From assembly GCA_963678925.1 (NCBI GenBank), contig OY787533.1, positions 3,224,001 through 3,288,000 on the forward strand: 64,000 nucleotides of DNA, read 5' to 3'. A program made the translations under genes and the position numbers. Every line of letters starts with the position of its first letter. Position 1 is the first letter of the stretch. Under the pieces are notes generated by a model. That model worked only from the letters and a program-made list of their open reading frames with translations. It did no database searches and was not told the DNA's origin. The stretch comes from G963665925 sp963678925. GTDB taxonomy: Bacteria > Bacillota > Clostridia > Peptostreptococcales > Acidaminobacteraceae. Below are positions 60,331 through 64,000 of this stretch, one piece after another.

Positions 60331-61383
60331 ATGAAAAGATATACTTACCGTTTTCTATTACTCTCACTAAGTCTGATGATAGCACTGGCTACAGGCTGCT
60401 CAGCAGATCAAAGCGCAGAAATAGCATCTGCAAGTGACAAGGTGCAAATCGTGACAACCCTGTTTCCACAATATGATTTTGTCAAACAGATTGCAGGCGA
60501 TACTGTCGAAGTGACGCTTTTGCTCCCGCCGGGGGTTGAAGCACATGCATATGAACCGACACCGCATGATATTGTAAAAATTCAAAACTCTGATGTCTTC
60601 ATATACACTGGAGAAGAAATGGAGCCTTGGGCACACAAGGTTATTGAAACAGTGGGTGAGGATCATATAGTCGTTATTGAAGCTGGGCAGGGTCTGTTCG
60701 ACCTCGCGGCAGAAGAACACGACCATGAAGCAGAAGACCATGATCACGATAGTGAAGAGCATGATGTTGAAGCTGAAGACCACGACCATGAAGCAGAAGA
60801 GCATGATCAGGATGGCGAAGACCACGACCATGATCACAGTGGTGCTGACCCCCATATCTGGCTCGATCCGGTTAAGGCACAGGCAATGCTGCAAAACATT
60901 GAAGCGGGTCTTGTAAAGGTGATGCCTGAGAATGCGGCCCTATACAGTGAAAACAGCAAGGCCTATCAAAATGAAATCGAAATGCTGAATACGGCTTTTA
61001 AAGAAGTATTTTCAAAAACTGAAAGTAAAACCATTGTTTCTGGCGGACACTTTGCTTTTGGTCATTTTATCAAACGCTACGGACTGGAATACAAGTCCCC
61101 TTATGTTGGATTCGCGCCAGATGCAGAGCCGACACCAAAGCGTATTGCAGAGCTGATTGATTTTATCAATGAATCGCATGTCCGAGCAATATTCTATGAA
61201 GAATTGGTTGATCCAAGGGTTGCCACAGTTATTGCCGATGAGACAGATGCACAGATGCTGATGCTCCACGCGGCGCATAATGTTTCAAAGGAAGAGTTGG
61301 AGTCCGGCATTTCATATGTTGAAATTATGAAGCAGAATCTGGAGAATTTGAAAATAGGCCTGGGTTATAAAGAGGGTGAGTAA
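60331..61383 (+). CDS. znuA: Zinc ABC transporter substrate-binding lipoprotein
   Basis: 350 residues, ATG after GAGGAGG. Lipobox TGC at about 23. VQIVTTLFPQYDFVKQIAGD, the binding His in PPGVEAHAYEPTPHD, then a ~45-residue loop rich in His, Asp and Glu (about 130-172), PHIWLDP, and VSGGHFAFGHF. The loop is typical of zinc-specific family members. First gene of znuA-fur-znuC-znuB. Confidence 0.92.
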   Translation: MKRYTYRFLLLSLSLMIALATGCSADQSAEIASASDKVQIVTTLFPQYDFVKQIAGDTVEVTLLLPPGVEAHAYEPTPHDIVKIQNSDVFIYTGEEMEPWAHKVIETVGEDHIVVIEAGQGLFDLAAEEHDHEAEDHDHDSEEHDVEAEDHDHEAEEHDQDGEDHDHDHSGADPHIWLDPVKAQAMLQNIEAGLVKVMPENAALYSENSKAYQNEIEMLNTAFKEVFSKTESKTIVSGGHFAFGHFIKRYGLEYKSPYVGFAPDAEPTPKRIAELIDFINESHVRAIFYEELVDPRVATVIADETDAQMLMLHAAHNVSKEELESGISYVEIMKQNLENLKIGLGYKEGE

Positions 61384-61848
61384 ATGCATGGTACAGACCG
61401 GGAAATATTAAAGGCGCACAAGATAAAGTATTCCAAGCAGCGCTGTGTCATATTACATGCTTTGATGGAGTCTGAACTGCCGCAGACTGCAGACCAGATT
61501 TATGCCTACAGCAGGTCGCGACTGGAAAACATGAGCTTTTCTACCGTCTATAGAATTCTCAATGCATTTGTAAGTGCAGGACTTGCATCTAAAACCAATC
61601 TGGAGCTTGAAAGCAAGGCGCTCTTTGAACTCGACAGACACGAGCACAAGCATCATCTCCTGTGCATTGGCTGCAACCAGATCATACAGATTTCCAGCTG
61701 TCCAGTTGCTGAATACGAAAAGGAAATTCAAAGGCAGTTTGGCTACAGTGTGCTGTCACACAAGCTGGAGATCTATGGATACTGCCCGCAGTGCCAAAAG
61801 AAAATGGCAGGGAGCATCCATGAAAAGGAGGGTCATCATCATGAGTAA
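61384..61848 (+). CDS. zur: Fur-family regulator, probably Zur
   Basis: 154 residues; ATG directly follows the znuA stop. HTH KYSKQRCVILHALMESELPQ and MSFSTVYRILNAFVSAGLAS, metal-site HEHKHHLLC, and two CxxC pairs (CIGC, CPQC) for structural zinc. C-terminal GHHHE. Location within a zinc operon favours Zur over PerR or Fur. Confidence 0.88.
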   Translation: MHGTDREILKAHKIKYSKQRCVILHALMESELPQTADQIYAYSRSRLENMSFSTVYRILNAFVSAGLASKTNLELESKALFELDRHEHKHHLLCIGCNQIIQISSCPVAEYEKEIQRQFGYSVLSHKLEIYGYCPQCQKKMAGSIHEKEGHHHE

Positions 61849-62644
61849 TGTACTAGAGGTTGAAAATTTGAACGTTGCCTACGGCAGGCAGCGGGTTCTT
61901 GAAGACATATCCTTCAAAGTTCACAAGGGAGACTATGTAGGCGTGGTTGGTCCCAACGGCTCCGGAAAAACAACACTCATGAAAGCCATACTGGGTCTTG
62001 TTGAGGCGGAATCGGGGCGTGTTCACTTTGGAAACGGCATCGAAATTGCGAGAAGCAAAATAGGATACCTGCCCCAGATTGCCATAACAACAGACAGTCT
62101 CTTTCCTGCAAAGGTAGGGGAAATTATCGAAATGGGACTGCTTGTTCAGAAGAAGTTTCCCAAAATTCTCTCATCTGATGAAAAAAAGAAAGTGGACAAA
62201 ATCTTAAATGAACTCGGCATTTATGAGCTTAAAGATAAAAAAATCGGACAGCTTTCAGGTGGTCAGCAGCAGCGTGTACTCCTGGCGCGTGCCATGGTCG
62301 GAGAACCGGAGATCCTCATACTGGATGAACCGACGAGTGCCCTTGACCCCAAAATCAGAAATGAGTTTTATGAGCTGATCAAAGTGCTCAATGAGAAGAG
62401 ACAGGTTACAATTCTGCTCGTTTCACATGATATTGGTTCTGTTGGAAAGTATACGAGTAAAATGCTCTATCTGGACCACAAGCTGGTCTTTTATGGGGAT
62501 TACAAGGCATTTTGCCATTCGCCGGACATGACCAGTTACTTTGGTTATGAAACGCAGCATAAAATGTGCTGGCAGCATGGCGCCAGAACAAATAAACCTC
62601 TGCAGGTCGTGGACAGTTCTCAGGTGGCAGGAGGTATAAAATGA
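61841..62644 (+). CDS. znuC: Zinc ABC transporter ATPase
   Basis: 267 residues from ATG 61841, with AAGGAGGG upstream, overlapping the regulator gene by 8 bp. Walker A VVGPNGSGKTTLMKAIL, signature LSGGQQQRVLLARAM, Walker B ILILDEPTSALDP. A C-terminal extension with Cys and His (ETQHKMCWQHGA) follows. Provides energy for zinc uptake. Confidence 0.93.
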   Translation: MSNVLEVENLNVAYGRQRVLEDISFKVHKGDYVGVVGPNGSGKTTLMKAILGLVEAESGRVHFGNGIEIARSKIGYLPQIAITTDSLFPAKVGEIIEMGLLVQKKFPKILSSDEKKKVDKILNELGIYELKDKKIGQLSGGQQQRVLLARAMVGEPEILILDEPTSALDPKIRNEFYELIKVLNEKRQVTILLVSHDIGSVGKYTSKMLYLDHKLVFYGDYKAFCHSPDMTSYFGYETQHKMCWQHGARTNKPLQVVDSSQVAGGIK

Positions 62645-63450
62645 TATTCGAAGCCATTCAGTATGCCTTTATTCAAAAGGCCATCATCGCAGGAAGCCTT
62701 ATAGCCTTGTCCTGTGCATTTTTAGGTGTTTTCCTTGTTTTGAGAAAATTTTCAATGATTGGTGACGGGCTTGCACATGTGAGCTTTGCCACAGTGGCAC
62801 TTGCACTCCTGCTGTCCGTATCGCCTCTTCTTTTGTCCATACCCCTTGTAATCATGAGCTCCTTTGTCATACTCAAGCTCAACGAAAAGGCAAATCTCCA
62901 TGGTGATGCAGCCATTGGCCTGGTTTCGTCGTTTTCAGTGGCCCTAGGCATCGTGATTGCATCTATGGCAAAGGGATTCAATGTCGACCTGTTCAGCTAC
63001 CTGTTCGGAAGCATTCTTGTCATCAGCGATCTCGACGTTTATCTCAGCATTGGACTTTCCCTGGTTGTCATAGGAGGCGTTGTCCTTTACTATCATGATT
63101 TGTTTGCAATTACCTACGATGAAAACTTTGCAAAGGTAAGCGGTATAGAAGTGGAAAAGCTGAACTATATGATTGCGGTCATGACTTCAATCACCATTGT
63201 TCTAGGTATACGCGTTGTGGGAACAATGCTGGTTTCAAGCCTTATTGTATTCCCGGCGGTTACGGCACTTCAAATATCTAAGAGCTTTAAAGGGGCCATG
63301 ACAATTGCGGCGCTCACAGCTGTTATCTGTGTAATTCTTGGTGTGTTTACGTCCTTCCAGTTCAATCTGCCGACAGGCGGTACAATCGTCATATTCAACG
63401 CAATTTGCTTCATGGGTGCATTTGGTTACAAGCTGGCAGTTAGAAACTGA
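62641..63450 (+). CDS. znuB: Zinc ABC transporter permease
   Basis: 269 residues, ATG overlapping the znuC stop (ATGA), GGAGG upstream. Eight or so membrane segments of the ABC-3 family; GDGLAHVSFATVALALLLSV and GTMLVSSLIVFPAVTALQI are conserved stretches. Forms the membrane channel for zinc. Confidence 0.93.
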   Translation: MIFEAIQYAFIQKAIIAGSLIALSCAFLGVFLVLRKFSMIGDGLAHVSFATVALALLLSVSPLLLSIPLVIMSSFVILKLNEKANLHGDAAIGLVSSFSVALGIVIASMAKGFNVDLFSYLFGSILVISDLDVYLSIGLSLVVIGGVVLYYHDLFAITYDENFAKVSGIEVEKLNYMIAVMTSITIVLGIRVVGTMLVSSLIVFPAVTALQISKSFKGAMTIAALTAVICVILGVFTSFQFNLPTGGTIVIFNAICFMGAFGYKLAVRN

Positions 63451-63538
63451 TAGCCTGAGAAATGCGGTTTTATCGTATGGCATTGCGGGGTAATAATAAG
63501 TACAGCAGTCATTAAACTAATGAAGTGGGGTTCGCGAT

Positions 63539-64000
63539 ATGACGAATGGGCAGCTTAGTACTTACACGATTACACTCCTGATTATATTTACGCTTATATT
63601 TCATGTGTCCAGAAAAGAGAATCGGTACCGAGGCTCCTATGAGTATTTTCGGGCGATTCTTATTGCGACAGGCGTCCTCACAACACTGGAAATGACCAGT
63701 TGGATGCTTGATGGCGGCGTGACGGAGTTCGCACGCGTATTTAATGTAGCCTCCAATTATCTGGTTCTATACGCCAGTGCGCTGCCAGTCACGTTCTGGT
63801 TCATGTATTTTGACTACAGAAGTTATTTTGAAGATGAAAAGTTAAGATTGCGCAGATTCTACTATCTGGTCATGAATCTGATCATCGCGATTGCGGTAAC
63901 CTTGAATTTTAAAATTCAATATCTGTTTGAGATATCCGCTGAAAACCATTACGTCGGACATTATGGTGCTTCCATACTGGGCGGCATTCAAATTCTCTTC
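63539..64000 (+). CDS. Membrane sensor protein, 3' truncated by window end
   Basis: ATG 63539 with GTGGGG upstream; the frame stays open to the last base (154 codons). At least four membrane segments: YTITLLIIFTLIFHV, AILIATGVLTTLEMTSWML, YLVLYASALPVTFWFMYF and YYLVMNLIIAIAVTLNF. This N-terminal form is common in diguanylate cyclases and histidine kinases, whose catalytic part would lie outside the window. Confidence 0.6.
   Translation, partial: MTNGQLSTYTITLLIIFTLIFHVSRKENRYRGSYEYFRAILIATGVLTTLEMTSWMLDGGVTEFARVFNVASNYLVLYASALPVTFWFMYFDYRSYFEDEKLRLRRFYYLVMNLIIAIAVTLNFKIQYLFEISAENHYVGHYGASILGGIQILF

Overview
The window is low-GC DNA with strong AGGAGG-type ribosome binding sites and gene families typical of an anaerobic Firmicute (Clostridia-like). 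No rRNA or marker gene fixes the genus. It has three blocks.

(1) 1-2583: the end of a mobile element, with a phage-type repressor fragment and a large serine recombinase. (2) 2583-38170: a large AT-rich integron-like gene-cassette array. It begins with a tyrosine recombinase on the + strand, then an attI-like region with two direct repeats and a GTTATAT core. About 30 attC-like sites follow, all in one orientation. Each runs from a TAAC box through imperfect inverted repeats to a GTTRRRY box. The cassettes carry five toxin-antitoxin pairs, a DUF262-HEPN pair, a Septu-like ATPase-HNH pair, two HNH nuclease genes, a protein kinase, a retropepsin-like protease, DUF2806 and DUF6933 proteins, membrane proteins and unknowns. 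Seven cassettes are near-identical copies of one ~500-540 bp element without a convincing gene. Later insertions are a Mu/Tn5053-like transposon (6915-9946), a group IIC intron inside an attC (19091-20997) and two almost identical IS256-family copies (26719-28083 and 38171-39535). The second IS cuts off the array. (3) 39.5-64 kb: mostly ordinary chromosome, with a broken gene, an internally deleted copy of the integrase, a cold-shock gene, a phosphatidyltransferase and a MerR regulator. A run of acetyltransferase, nucleotidyltransferase, deaminase, cupin, racemase and NUDIX genes follows, then PPK2, MsrA, an MtnK-like kinase, an osmoprotectant ABC transporter behind a long attenuated leader, and a zinc-uptake operon. 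The window ends inside a membrane sensor gene.

Two features stand out. First, the integrase lacks the extra segment that separates the catalytic Lys and His in classical IntI and instead has XerC/D spacing plus an N-terminal extension. Searches tuned to IntI could therefore miss this integron. Second, most attC loops appear to hold a terminator-like hairpin followed by a conserved extended -10 box (TGGTAAAAT). Each cassette junction would then end the upstream transcript and start the next one, unlike the textbook integron in which cassettes depend on one promoter near attI. The stems also covary between sites, which supports their folding. A half attC with the same terminator and promoter sits alone at 42.7 kb in front of an acetyltransferase gene, suggesting that parts of block 3 descend from older cassettes.
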